Shown here in pieces: positions 35,892 to 44,202 of a DNA stretch of 64,000 nucleotides (position 1 is the first letter of the stretch; every line of letters begins with the position of its first letter). The position numbers were made by a program, and so were the translations under genes. The stretch covers positions 1 through 64,000 of the forward strand of contig NZ_NTGE01000036.1 in the NCBI RefSeq assembly GCF_002291145.1, written 5' to 3'. The stretch is from Streptomyces sp. SA15. Lineage in GTDB: Bacteria > Actinomycetota > Actinomycetes > Streptomycetales > Streptomycetaceae. Under the pieces are notes generated by a model, which saw only the letters and a list, made by a program, of their open reading frames with translations, made no database searches and was not told the origin of the DNA.

Positions 35892-37094
35892 GTGACGACC
35901 ACAGAACAGGGCACCGCCCAGGCGACTGACCAACAGGCCCCGCAGAGGAGCCACTGGCTGGCGGTCACCGCAGTGGCCTTAGGGACATTCCTGCTGGTGA
36001 CCGCCGAGCAACTGCCGATCGGGCTGCTGACCGGTGTGGGATCCGCACTGTCGGTCTCCGAAGGGACAGCGGGGCTGATGGTCACGGTGCCCAGCCTGGT
36101 CGCCGCGATCGCAGCACCCCTGGTTCCGATACTCGTCGGCGAAATGGATCGGCGACTCTTGCTGCTCGGACTGATGGGACTGATGACCCTGGCCAACCTG
36201 GCCTCGGCACTGGCACCGAATTTCGCCGTCCTGGTGTCCTCCCGGGTGCTGGTCGGGGTGGCAATCGGAGGCTTCTGGGCCGTCGCCAGCGGCCTGGCCG
36301 TACGGCTCGTGGCCACCGCAAACGTGCCACGAGCCACCGCGATCATCTTCGGCGGCGTCGGAGCCGCGAACGTGTTCGGCGTCCCGATCGGCACACTGCT
36401 CGGCGAACTCACAGGCTGGCGCATCGCCTTCGCGACGCTGAGCGCCCTGGCACTCGTCACACTGCTCGCCCTGCTGACCGTGCTGCCGCCGCTGACCGCC
36501 ACCCGGCCCGTCCGGCCGCGTCTCCTGGCCGAACAGTTCCGCAACCAAGGCGTCCGCGTCGGCATCCTCGCGACATTCCTCATCGTGACCGGCCACTTCT
36601 CGGCCTACACGTTCGTGAGCCCGGCACTTCAGGAACTGTCGGGAATCGATGAACGACTCGTCGGCCCGCTGCTGTTCGGCTTCGGCCTGGCGGGCATGGT
36701 CGGCAACTTCGTCGCCGGCGCGGCGCTGGCACGCCGTCCGCACCGGACCGTGCTGGTCATCACGTTGACCCTGGCGGCCACGATGCCGCTCTACCTGCTG
36801 TTGGGCCGAGGACCAGTCGGCGGGGCCGCACTGTTGATCGCCTGGGGTCTGGCCTTCGGCGGCGTGTCAGTCAGCCTGCAAACATTGATGATCAAGACGG
36901 CGCCGCAAGCGGTGGAAGCGGCCTCGGCCCTGTGGGTGTCGGTGTTCAACCTGTCGATCGGCCTGGGCGCGCTGACCGGCGGCGTCATCGTCGACTCGCT
37001 CGCCCTCCAGGGCGTTCTGTGGCTCGGCGGTGCCTGCGCCCTGGCAGCCGCACTGGCGGTTTGGAGCGCCCGCACCGACGAAAACCTGCGATGA
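35892..37094 (+). CDS. MFS drug/metabolite efflux transporter with a TTA codon
   Basis: A 400-residue, 12-helix DHA1-type major facilitator. Typical spots are TAEQLPIGLLTGVGSALSVSEGTAG in helix 1-2, MDRRLLLLG, and PRATAIIFGGVGAANVFGVPIGTLLGELTGWR (motif C-like region near 150), close to purine-ribonucleoside and sugar efflux proteins of the NepI/AraJ group. GTG 35892 is preferred: GGAGGAGG lies 5 nt upstream, whereas the ATG at 35877 would contain that site. TTA at 35979-35981 (Leu30) makes translation depend on the rare bldA tRNA in Streptomyces. Confidence 0.9.
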   Translation: MTTTEQGTAQATDQQAPQRSHWLAVTAVALGTFLLVTAEQLPIGLLTGVGSALSVSEGTAGLMVTVPSLVAAIAAPLVPILVGEMDRRLLLLGLMGLMTLANLASALAPNFAVLVSSRVLVGVAIGGFWAVASGLAVRLVATANVPRATAIIFGGVGAANVFGVPIGTLLGELTGWRIAFATLSALALVTLLALLTVLPPLTATRPVRPRLLAEQFRNQGVRVGILATFLIVTGHFSAYTFVSPALQELSGIDERLVGPLLFGFGLAGMVGNFVAGAALARRPHRTVLVITLTLAATMPLYLLLGRGPVGGAALLIAWGLAFGGVSVSLQTLMIKTAPQAVEAASALWVSVFNLSIGLGALTGGVIVDSLALQGVLWLGGACALAAALAVWSARTDENLR

Positions 37095-37263
37095 CCATGA
37101 TCCGTGCGCCACGCGCCCGAGGCGCGACTTCATCACGGAGCCCCGCTCCCCGGTCAGCTGCCCGGCGGCAGCGTGCTGCGTGGCGGCGGTCCTGCTGAAC
37201 CTGGTCTTCAACGACGCGGCAGGGGCCGGAACGAGCAGGGCGTGACGCGTCCGATGGAGGCGG

Positions 37264-38079
37264 TCACCCCCGGCTGAACGCCCGGCTGACCGCCTGGCAG
37301 GGCTGGGCGTCCGGCAGCCGTCCCGTGAAGTACGAGCGGGGCGGCACGCCCATCAGGGTGCGGAAGTCCGACGTCATGTGCGACTGGTCGTAGTAGCCGG
37401 TGGTGGCGGCGAGTTCCGCCCAGTCGGTCCGGGCGGCACGGATCAGCACATGGCGTACGCGGTCGATGCGGGCGTAGTGCTTGGGGGAGAGGCCCACGCC
37501 CTCCGCGAAGAGATTGCGCAACTGCCGCTCGCTGACGGCCAGTTCGCGGGCCACGTCCTTGACCTGTGCGGGGACGCGGCCCGGGCGGGTCGACAGGGCG
37601 TCGACGGCGGCCCGCAGCAGCCGGGTGCGGGAGCGGTCGGCGGCCGGGGCCAGGTGGTCGGGCAGCACCCTCGCCAGGTGCGACAGCATCTCGTCCGGGG
37701 CCAAGTCGACAAGTTCCTGGGCCAGTCGCCGTGCCGTCCCGGTCGGCAGCGCGCCCAGGGGCACGACTTGTCCGACGAGGTCGACCGCGGGCGTGCCGAG
37801 CAGCGGGCGTACCGTACCGGGGCCGAGGCGCAGCTGGACGCAGGACAGCACGCGCCTGGCCGTTTCCACGTGGTAGGAGGCGCGGGTACGCGGACCGACG
37901 ACCATGGCGTCGCGACGGCCCCCGTCCTCGATCCGTACGACCAACTTGGTCGCGGTGTCCGGCACATGGGTGAACGACTCCGGCAACTCACCCGCGACAG
38001 CCACCGACTCGACGTCGGCGATCCACGCGCGCAACGCGTCGGGGACGGGCAGAGTGCGCTCGGCAAAGGCGTTCGTCAC
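37264..38079 (-). CDS. AraC-family transcriptional regulator
   Basis: A 271-residue regulator with the AraC DNA-binding domain at the C-terminus: VKDVARELAVSERQLRNLFAEGVGLSPKHYARIDRVRHVL (first HTH) and WAELAATTGYYDQSHMTSDFRTLMGVPPRSYF (second HTH). The N-terminal ~150 residues resemble the DUF6597-type AraC N-domain. GTG start at 38079. Divergent from an NAD(P)-binding protein gene, ~95 nt apart, its likely target. Confidence 0.9.
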   Translation of the reverse strand: MTNAFAERTLPVPDALRAWIADVESVAVAGELPESFTHVPDTATKLVVRIEDGGRRDAMVVGPRTRASYHVETARRVLSCVQLRLGPGTVRPLLGTPAVDLVGQVVPLGALPTGTARRLAQELVDLAPDEMLSHLARVLPDHLAPAADRSRTRLLRAAVDALSTRPGRVPAQVKDVARELAVSERQLRNLFAEGVGLSPKHYARIDRVRHVLIRAARTDWAELAATTGYYDQSHMTSDFRTLMGVPPRSYFTGRLPDAQPCQAVSRAFSRG

Positions 38080-38175
38080 CCACCCACGGTAAGCGCGGCA
38101 CCTGCCCGCGTGGGCGCCGCAACCGTGCCGGAATTTCCTAGAGACCGCGGGCGGCGGCCCGCCACCGTGGTGGTC

Positions 38176-39027
38176 ATGATCCTTGTGACCGGTGCTACGG
38201 GCACCATCGGCAGCGAAGTCGTACGGCTCCTCGCGGCACGCGGCGAGAAGGTGCGCGCCCTGACCCGCCATCCGGCGAAGGCCCGGATACAGCCCGGGGT
38301 GGAGGTCGTACGCGGGGACTACCTCGACCCGGGATCCTTGGAAGCGGCGATGTCGGGGGCGACCGCCGCGTTCCTGGTGGGTGTCCCCGGCCCGGACACG
38401 CGGCACGACGAGGACCTGGTCGCGGCGGCCGGGGCGGCGGGCGTGGGCCGGCTGGTGAAGCTCTCCGCGATCGCGACGGGCGACCCCGGTGTGGGGCCGT
38501 CCGGTACGTGGCATGTCGCCGGTGAGCGGGCCGTGCGGGAGAGCGGTGCCGAGTGGGTCGTCCTGCGGCCCTCCTCCTTCGCCTCGAACACGCTGAGCTG
38601 GGCGGAGGCGATCAGGGCGGGCACGCCGGTGCCGAACATGACCGGGGACGGGCCGCAGGGCGTGATCGATCCGCGTGACGTGTCCGAGGTCGCGGTGCGG
38701 GTTCTCCTGGACGGACAGCTCGCCGGGCGCACGTACACGCTGACCGGCCCGGAGACGATCAGCGTCCCCGGTCAGACCGCCGTGCTCGCCGGGGTCCTCG
38801 GCCGTCCGGTCACCACGCGGGACCTCTCGCCGGAGGAGACGCGTGAGCACCTGCTCGCATGGGGCCTCGGCGCGGCGCAGGCGGAGGGCATCCTGGCCGG
38901 CAGCGCGTTCGTGCGCAGGGGCGGCAACGCCGTTGTCACGGACGACGTACGACAGGTACTGGGGCGCACAGCGCGGACGTACCGCGAGTGGGCACAGGAC
39001 AACAGGGCGGCCTTCGCGGCGGTCTGA
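38176..39027 (+). CDS. NmrA-like NAD(P)-binding protein
   Basis: A 283-residue atypical short-chain dehydrogenase. The Rossmann motif ILVTGATGTIGSEVVRLLAARG opens the protein, followed by VRALTRHP (NADP-preferring Arg), VVRGDYLDPGSL, LVKLSAIA and LRPSSFASNTLSW. It lacks the YxxxK catalytic pair, as in NmrA/QOR2-like redox sensors and quinone reductases. ATG 38176 directly starts the Rossmann strand. Controlled probably by the divergent AraC gene. Confidence 0.9.
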   Translation: MILVTGATGTIGSEVVRLLAARGEKVRALTRHPAKARIQPGVEVVRGDYLDPGSLEAAMSGATAAFLVGVPGPDTRHDEDLVAAAGAAGVGRLVKLSAIATGDPGVGPSGTWHVAGERAVRESGAEWVVLRPSSFASNTLSWAEAIRAGTPVPNMTGDGPQGVIDPRDVSEVAVRVLLDGQLAGRTYTLTGPETISVPGQTAVLAGVLGRPVTTRDLSPEETREHLLAWGLGAAQAEGILAGSAFVRRGGNAVVTDDVRQVLGRTARTYREWAQDNRAAFAAV

Positions 39028-39126
39028 CGGGCGGGGCGGCGGTGGGCAGCGCTCCCCAATGCGGTGACGAACGCTCCCGCCGCCTCGCCGTCGGCGGGCC
39101 TTTGGACACCCCGGCGGCGGCGCGGC

Positions 39127-39549
39127 TCAGAGCCCGAACAGCGCGGGATCCGTCGCCAACTCCTTGAAGTACTCCCGCGGATCCGCCACCAGCCTGCGTT
39201 CCTTGAGGTCCAGCAGCCCGCCGACCGCCGTGATCTCGGCCGCCACCGTGCCGTCGCTCTTGCGGATCGCCTGCTGTATGCGGAACGTCTTGCCCTCACC
39301 CCACTCGAAGTCGCACGTCACCTCAACCTCGTCGCCCGCGAGCAGCTCCCGCTTGTAGCGGATGGTCGTCTCCAGGGCCACCGGCCCCACACCCTTGGAG
39401 ATGAGACCGGCCTGGCTGATCCCGGCCGCCTGGAGCAGGGACCAGCGGGCGTGTTCCGCATAGTTGAGGTACACGCTCTGATTGAGGTGACCCTGTACGT
39501 CCGTCTCGTACCCACGGACGGTCACCGGAACGGAAAACGGCTCGGTCAC
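39127..39549 (-). CDS. Hotdog-fold acyl-CoA thioesterase (4HBT)
   Basis: A 140-residue thioesterase releasing CoA from an acyl group. The hallmark catalytic segment VRGYETDVQGHLNQSVYLNYAEHARW (Asp near residue 17) and ETTIRYKRELLAGDEVEVTC are plain. GTG 39549 is preferred, with AGGGGA upstream; an in-frame GTG seven codons earlier would enclose that site. Convergent with the NmrA-like gene. Substrate unknown. Confidence 0.9.
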   Translation of the reverse strand: MTEPFSVPVTVRGYETDVQGHLNQSVYLNYAEHARWSLLQAAGISQAGLISKGVGPVALETTIRYKRELLAGDEVEVTCDFEWGEGKTFRIQQAIRKSDGTVAAEITAVGGLLDLKERRLVADPREYFKELATDPALFGL

Positions 39550-39604
39550 GACTTCCCCTTCTCCTGCCACGGTTGGTGGTTCAACCGATCCTCACATGTG
39601 GCCC

Positions 39605-40240
39605 TTACATCCGTCTCGGAGAAGCCAGGAGATAGCGTGCCCTCGTCCGTGGCTCGGTGTACTCACCGACCTGCCAGCCCGCCTTCTCCAGCGTGGCCGC
39701 GCAGGCGCGGAGCGCGTCGGCGTCGGGCTCGCGCACGGCGACCGCCTCCGGTTGCGGCGTCGCCCGCACCCGGTATCCCGAGGCCTCCGGCTCCGGCTCG
39801 GCCGGACGGTGCCCGGCCGCCTCCAGGGCCAGCGCGGCGGCCTGCACCAGATGGGTACGCTCCCAGCCGCACGGCCGGTCCGGGGCGCCGTCCGCATTGG
39901 TCATCCGGCGCAGCTCCAGCAGCCCCTGCCAGGCGCTGTGCACCTCGCGGACACGCGCCGGGCCCGCCTCCGGGGCGTTCTCCTCACCTCCGATGCGGGC
40001 GGCGAATATGCCGGTAGCGGCAGGAGCCTCCGCAGCGGTCCGAGGGGTCTCCGGCTCCGCCTCCCGTATCCGGTGCCCCGCCGGCGTCAGAAAGTGATCG
40101 TGCGGCGGCCGCGGATGGCGGAAGGCCAGCCCCCGCTTCACCAGCCCCGCGAGCTGCGCCTGTGTTCCCTTCAGACGCCCGGTCACGGGATCGGCGGTGT
40201 CGATGACACGCCGCTGTGCGGCGGTCGGCGCTCGGGTCAC
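39605..40240 (-). CDS. Hypothetical protein (211 aa)
   Basis: A 211-residue charged, Ala/Glu-rich protein. N-terminal residues ~1-60 (AAQRRVIDTADPVTGRLKGTQAQLAGLVKRGLAFRHPRPPHDHFLTPAGHRI) read like a winged helix of the type seen in phage/actinomycete DNA-binding proteins. The C-terminal half has two similar ~45-residue pieces: ERTHLVQAAALALEAAGHRPAE... and DADALRACAATLEKAGWQVGEY, a likely internal duplication. GTG 40240 is favoured (CAGGAG 6 nt upstream) over GTG 40261. No function assigned. Confidence 0.75.
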   Translation of the reverse strand: MTRAPTAAQRRVIDTADPVTGRLKGTQAQLAGLVKRGLAFRHPRPPHDHFLTPAGHRIREAEPETPRTAAEAPAATGIFAARIGGEENAPEAGPARVREVHSAWQGLLELRRMTNADGAPDRPCGWERTHLVQAAALALEAAGHRPAEPEPEASGYRVRATPQPEAVAVREPDADALRACAATLEKAGWQVGEYTEPRTRARYLLASPRRM

Positions 40241-40264
40241 GGCGTGCTCCTGTCTGCTCACCGC

Positions 40265-41359
40265 TCAGCCTCTCACCCGCTCCCGGATCCATACGCCGGC
40301 GGGCTTGAGCACGCGGGTGCCGGCGAACCGGCCGCCGTCGCAGACGCCCTTCCTGAAGATCTCGCCGTCGCCGTCACCGTCGGCGATGCTCCAGTTCGTC
40401 CAGCTGATTTTCTTCCTGGCCATCAGATCGACGTATCTCTGCGCCATGGCGAAGTCATTGCCCCGGTCGTCCCACGACTGTGTTCCCCATTCAGTGACGA
40501 AAACAGGCAGCTTGGAAGAGACACGGTCAAGCATCTTCAAGAACTTGTCCCGGTGTGCCAGCGCATAAAAATGGTATGTGTACATGACATTGGAGGCGTG
40601 TACCGGGTTGGCGACTACCTCCCTCTCATCGCCGTACTCGGACAGACCGAACGTGGACCAGCCGCGGGTGCCGACGAGGATCACGGTGTCGCGATTCTGG
40701 GCGCGGATCACCGGAATGACATTCTCGGCAAACCTCTTGATCATCCACCAGCTTGCCTGATATGCCTCGCTCAGGATCTCGTAGATCACATTGGATTTGT
40801 GCCGATGACGTCTGGCGATCTCCCGGAAGAAGTTCTTCGCATGGTGGAGGCCGATGTTGGGATCCCCGGCATCCACCCAGTGCCAGTCGACAATCACGTA
40901 CATGCCGCGGGCGCTGACCATGTCGATCAGTCGACTCGCCAGATCGACGAACTTCTTCGGATCGCTCTGGTAGCCGTTCTTGTCCGCGTACACCGCGATA
41001 CGCACGACACTCGACTTCCAGTCCTTGGCGAGCACATCCAACGCACCGCCGACCAAGCACCTCCCGTACCAGTGCGTGCCGTGGGAGCTCATGCCCCGCA
41101 ATTGGACGGGCGTCCCGGCTTCGCTGCACAGATGGGTGCCGCAGACGCGGAGCGTGCCGTATCTCTCGACCGGAGTCCCCGGCTCCGCCTTTTCTCTCTT
41201 CTCCTGTTGCTTCTTCTCCTGCCTGGCCGCGACGGGAGGCTTTGCTTCGGCTGTCACGTGGGCCGCCTGGTCCCCCGTCGTGTATCCAGCGAGAAGAGCG
41301 AGCTCGACCGCCATGGCGACGGCCGTTCCGACAGCCCTGGGCAGAGGAAAACGAAACAC
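40265..41359 (-). CDS. Secreted GH5 glycoside hydrolase (cellulase-like)
   Basis: A 364-residue protein with an N-terminal signal or anchor (residues 9-28) and a Lys/Glu-rich linker to ~62. A GH5 barrel follows: LRGMSSHGTHWYG, VVRIAVYADKNGYQ, VIVDWHWVDAGDPN, the acid/base region NVIYEILSEAYQAS, MYTYHFYA and the nucleophile region VFVTEWGTQSW. In most GH5 enzymes the acid/base Glu is in NEP; here Ser replaces the Asn and Ala the Pro (SEA). Codon use is more A/T-rich than in the neighbours, hinting at transfer. Activity on beta-glucan is likely but not certain. Confidence 0.88.
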   Translation of the reverse strand: MFRFPLPRAVGTAVAMAVELALLAGYTTGDQAAHVTAEAKPPVAARQEKKQQEKREKAEPGTPVERYGTLRVCGTHLCSEAGTPVQLRGMSSHGTHWYGRCLVGGALDVLAKDWKSSVVRIAVYADKNGYQSDPKKFVDLASRLIDMVSARGMYVIVDWHWVDAGDPNIGLHHAKNFFREIARRHRHKSNVIYEILSEAYQASWWMIKRFAENVIPVIRAQNRDTVILVGTRGWSTFGLSEYGDEREVVANPVHASNVMYTYHFYALAHRDKFLKMLDRVSSKLPVFVTEWGTQSWDDRGNDFAMAQRYVDLMARKKISWTNWSIADGDGDGEIFRKGVCDGGRFAGTRVLKPAGVWIRERVRG

Positions 41360-41382
41360 ATTGCGTTATGCACGAAAACCAC

Positions 41383-41402
41383 CCCGGCGTAAACGCGCCG
41401 GG
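41383..41402. terminator. Hairpin after the aminotransferase gene
   Basis: Perfect 7-bp arms CCCGGCG / CGCCGGG with a 6-nt loop, 54 nt past the stop of the minus-strand aminotransferase. On that strand a short GGTTTTCG follows, a weak T-run. Confidence 0.5.
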
Positions 41403-41456
41403 CAGAGAAAACGGGAGTCTTCACGGAGACGGCCTATGCCCGGCCAGGGCACGCGG

Positions 41457-42665
41457 CTACTGCCGGTACCCGCTGAGGAACCTTCCGATCCTCCCGATCG
41501 CCGCCTCCAGGTCGTCCGCGTACGGAAGCGTGAGGATGCGGAAGTGGTCGGGGGTGGGCCAGTTGAAGCCCGTGCCCTGCACCACCTGGATCTTCTCCCG
41601 CAGGAGCAGATCCAGGACGAACTTCTCGTCGTCGTGGATCTTGTGCACCTTGGGGTCGAGGCGCGGGAACGCGTACAGCGCGCCCTTCGGCTTCACGCAG
41701 GACACCCCCGGGATCTCGTTGAGCTTCTCCCACGCGACATTGCGCTGTTCGTGCAGGCGCCCGCCCGGCGTGGTCAGCTCCCGGATGGACTGGCGGCCGC
41801 CGAGCGCGGCCTGGATGGCGTACTGCGCGGGCGCGTTGGCGCACAGCCGCATGGAGGCCAGCATCGTCAGGCCCTCCAGGTAGTTCTTCGCGTGCTGCCT
41901 CGGGCCGGTGATCACCAGCCAGCCCGAGCGGAAGCCGGCCACCCGGTACGTCTTCGACAGGCCGCAGAAGGTCAGCACCACCAGGTCGGGGGCGAGCGCG
42001 GCGACCGAGTGGTGCACGGCGTCGTCGTAGAGGATCTGGTCGTAGATCTCGTCGGCGAACACCATCAGGCCGTGGCGGCGGGCGAGGTCGAGGATGCCCT
42101 CGAGGATCTCCTTGGGGTAGACCGCGCCGGTGGGGTTGTTGGGGTTGATGATGACCACGGCCTTCGTGCGGTCCGTGATCTTCGACGCCATGTCGTCCAG
42201 GTCCGGGTACCAGTCGGCCTGCTCGTCGCACAGGTAGTGGACCGCCTTGCCGCCCGCGAGGGTGGTGACGGCCGTCCAGAGGGGGAAGTCCGGGGCGGGG
42301 ACGAGGATTTCGTCGCCGTCCTCGACCAGGGTCTGTACGGCCATCGAGACCAGCTCGGAGACGCCGTTGCCGAGGAAGACGTCGTCGACACCGACCTCCA
42401 GGCCGAGGGTCTGGTAGCGCTGGGCGACGGCCCGGCGGGCGGAGAGGATGCCGCGCGAGTCGGTGTAGCCGTGCGCCTGCGGGAGCATCCGGATCATGTC
42501 CTGGAGGATCTCCTCCGGCGCCTCGAAGCCGAACAGCGCGGGGTTGCCGGTGTTCAGCCGCAGCACGCTGTGGCCCGCCTCCTCCAGCGCGTCGGCGTGC
42601 TCGATCACCGGGCCGCGGATCTCGTAACAGACCTCGCTCAGCTTGCTCGACTGCCGGAACTCCAT
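41457..42665 (-). CDS. PLP-dependent class I aminotransferase (AlaA-like)
   Basis: A 402-residue fold-type I aminotransferase, probably glutamate-pyruvate (alanine) transaminase. It shows RLNTGNPALFGF at the start, GYTDSRG, NPNNPTGAVYP (PLP-phosphate/pyridine region near 170), ADEIYDQILYD and the PLP-lysine motif SKTYRVAGFRSGW near 240, all as in E. coli AlaA. Divergent from an HxlR regulator with repeated CTTGG half-sites between, so likely controlled by it. Confidence 0.93.
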   Translation of the reverse strand: MEFRQSSKLSEVCYEIRGPVIEHADALEEAGHSVLRLNTGNPALFGFEAPEEILQDMIRMLPQAHGYTDSRGILSARRAVAQRYQTLGLEVGVDDVFLGNGVSELVSMAVQTLVEDGDEILVPAPDFPLWTAVTTLAGGKAVHYLCDEQADWYPDLDDMASKITDRTKAVVIINPNNPTGAVYPKEILEGILDLARRHGLMVFADEIYDQILYDDAVHHSVAALAPDLVVLTFCGLSKTYRVAGFRSGWLVITGPRQHAKNYLEGLTMLASMRLCANAPAQYAIQAALGGRQSIRELTTPGGRLHEQRNVAWEKLNEIPGVSCVKPKGALYAFPRLDPKVHKIHDDEKFVLDLLLREKIQVVQGTGFNWPTPDHFRILTLPYADDLEAAIGRIGRFLSGYRQ

Positions 42666-42694
42666 GCGCTTACGCCCCTCCGGTTGTGGTGTTG

Positions 42695-42720
42695 CTTGGT
42701 TTTACCAAGTAGCAGCTTGG
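42695..42720. promoter_or_regulatory. Operator between the aminotransferase and hxlR genes
   Basis: CTTGGTTTTACCAAG (42695-42709), a perfect 6+3+6 palindrome, followed by another CTTGG (42716-42720), giving three alternating half-sites. It lies between the divergent starts and is the likely HxlR-binding region. Confidence 0.65.
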
Positions 42721-42751
42721 AAAGTCCAACGACATGTCTAGACTGCGTCGC

Positions 42752-43378
42752 ATGTCACCTCGTCGAAGCTACGACCAGTACTGTTCCGCCGCCCGCGCGC
42801 TCGACGTCGTCGGCGACCGCTGGACCTTGCTGATCGTCCGGGAACTCCTGGCCGGCCCGCGCCGCTACACGGATCTGCACGCCGACCTGCCGGGCGTGAG
42901 CACCGACGTCCTCGCCTCCCGGCTGAAGGACATGGAGCGCGACGGGCTGACGACGCGGCGCCGACTGCCGCCGCCCGGCGCGGCGTACGTGTACGAACTC
43001 ACCGGACGCGGGAGGCAGTTGCTGCCCGTGCTGCAGGCGCTGGGGGACTGGGGGCAGGCCGAGCTGGGTGAGCGACGGCCCACCGACGCCGTACGGGCGC
43101 ACTGGTTCGCGTTGCCGCTCCTGAGGTCGCTGGAAGGCGAGGGTCTCGTCGAAGTGCGGCTCGAGGAGGGCGACTTCCATCTGTACGTCGGCGCCGAGGA
43201 GGGGCCCGTGTACGGCGACGGTCCCGCTCCGGGGGGACCCGACGCCCGGCTGGTCCTGGACACCGATACGTGGGCGGCCGTCGGCCGGGGAGAGCTGAGT
43301 GTGCCGGAAGCGGTGCGGCGCGGGCGGATACAGGTGACCGGCGACGGCACGGTGGCGAAGGCGCTGCGGGAGGCCTGA
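42752..43378 (+). CDS. HxlR-family transcriptional regulator
   Basis: A 208-residue winged-helix regulator. The HxlR core occupies residues 8-95: YCSAARALDVVGDRWTLLIVRELLAGPRRYTDLHADLPGVSTDVLASRLKDMERDGL, with the conserved N-terminal Cys. The extra C-terminal ~95 residues (LVEVRLEEGDFHLYVGAEEGPVY, TWAAVGRGELSVPEAVRRGRIQVTGD) look like a small SCP2-like ligand-binding domain. ATG 42752 starts at the usual point; ATG 42734 adds six residues. A terminator follows. Confidence 0.92.
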   Translation: MSPRRSYDQYCSAARALDVVGDRWTLLIVRELLAGPRRYTDLHADLPGVSTDVLASRLKDMERDGLTTRRRLPPPGAAYVYELTGRGRQLLPVLQALGDWGQAELGERRPTDAVRAHWFALPLLRSLEGEGLVEVRLEEGDFHLYVGAEEGPVYGDGPAPGGPDARLVLDTDTWAAVGRGELSVPEAVRRGRIQVTGDGTVAKALREA

Positions 43379-43383
43379 AAAGC

Positions 43384-43412
43384 CAGAAGGCCCGCTCGAG
43401 GCGGGCCTTCTG
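43384..43412. terminator. Bidirectional terminator
   Basis: Perfect 12-bp arms (CAGAAGGCCCGC / GCGGGCCTTCTG, loop TCGAG) lying 6 nt after the hxlR stop and 8 nt before the end of the convergent gene. Confidence 0.88.
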
Positions 43413-43419
43413 ACGAGCT

Positions 43420-44202
43420 TCAGGCGCCTCGCGGCGGCCGCCCCGCACCGCGTGTCAGCGCATACCCGCCTACCCCCGCGAGCGCGGCCAGCACACCGCC
43501 CACCGCCGTCCACACCCACCGGTCGGACCACCAGCCGGAGGACCAGCCGTCGTCCGGCTCGATGCCGGACAGCACGGCGGAAGTCGACTCGTCGTCGTCC
43601 TCGGACGTGACCGCGATACCCGGCACCAGCGGCTCCGCCAGCGAGCCGTCGACCGCCGCCGCCCCGCCGATGTCCTTCGAGCCGACCCGGACCTCCGCGT
43701 CGACCGGAAGACCCAGGTCGGACGTGGCCAGATCCACGACCGTCAGCCGGATGTAGTACGTCCCCGGCAGCGGGTCGTTCGCCCACGGCTCCGACCAGCC
43801 GCGGACCGTGCGCAGCACGCAGGCCAGCTCCACGGAGGCCGCGTCCGCCGCCGCGGTGCGCGTCTGCGCCCCGTACTGGCAGGCCTGGCGGCGGCGCAGA
43901 CCGTCGTATACGTCGATCTGCCAGGTCTCGGCGGCGTGCGCCTGAGGCAGCTTCACCGTCGCCTCGACGGTGGGCCGCTGTCCGGCGTCCGCGGGGAACG
44001 ACCAGTACAGGTAGTCGCCCGCGGAGCCGTTCGCCGTGGCCGTCTGCCCCTGCTCGATCTCGGTCGCCGTACGGAAGGACGTGCCCGCGCGGGTGGGCGC
44101 CCCGCCGTCAGCGGAGGGGGACGGCGAGGAGTCGGCCGCCGCCGGGGAGACCGCCGACCCGAGCGTCAGCAGCGCCGCGCTCAACACACGTGTGATTCGC
44201 AT
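43420..44202 (-). CDS. Secreted membrane-anchored protein paired with VWA protein
   Basis: A 260-residue exported protein: signal peptide (ITRVLSAALLTLGSAVSPAAA, residues 3-23), an outer beta-rich domain (TATEIEQGQTATANGSAGDYLYWSFPADAGQRPTVEATVKLP...), and a C-terminal transmembrane helix (WVWTAVGGVLAALAGVGGYAL). Two Cys (CQYGAQ, ACVLRT) could pair. The middle resembles pre-peptidase C-terminal-type beta domains. ATG 44202 overlaps the VWA gene's stop. The same kind of beta domain seems to recur in the C-terminal half of that VWA protein. Confidence 0.8.
   Translation of the reverse strand: MRITRVLSAALLTLGSAVSPAAADSSPSPSADGGAPTRAGTSFRTATEIEQGQTATANGSAGDYLYWSFPADAGQRPTVEATVKLPQAHAAETWQIDVYDGLRRRQACQYGAQTRTAAADAASVELACVLRTVRGWSEPWANDPLPGTYYIRLTVVDLATSDLGLPVDAEVRVGSKDIGGAAAVDGSLAEPLVPGIAVTSEDDDESTSAVLSGIEPDDGWSSGWWSDRWVWTAVGGVLAALAGVGGYALTRGAGRPPRGA

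Noticed and set aside
37095..37263. Short frames between the MFS and AraC genes
   Set aside because: Arg/Ala-rich, no ribosome site and no recognisable motif.
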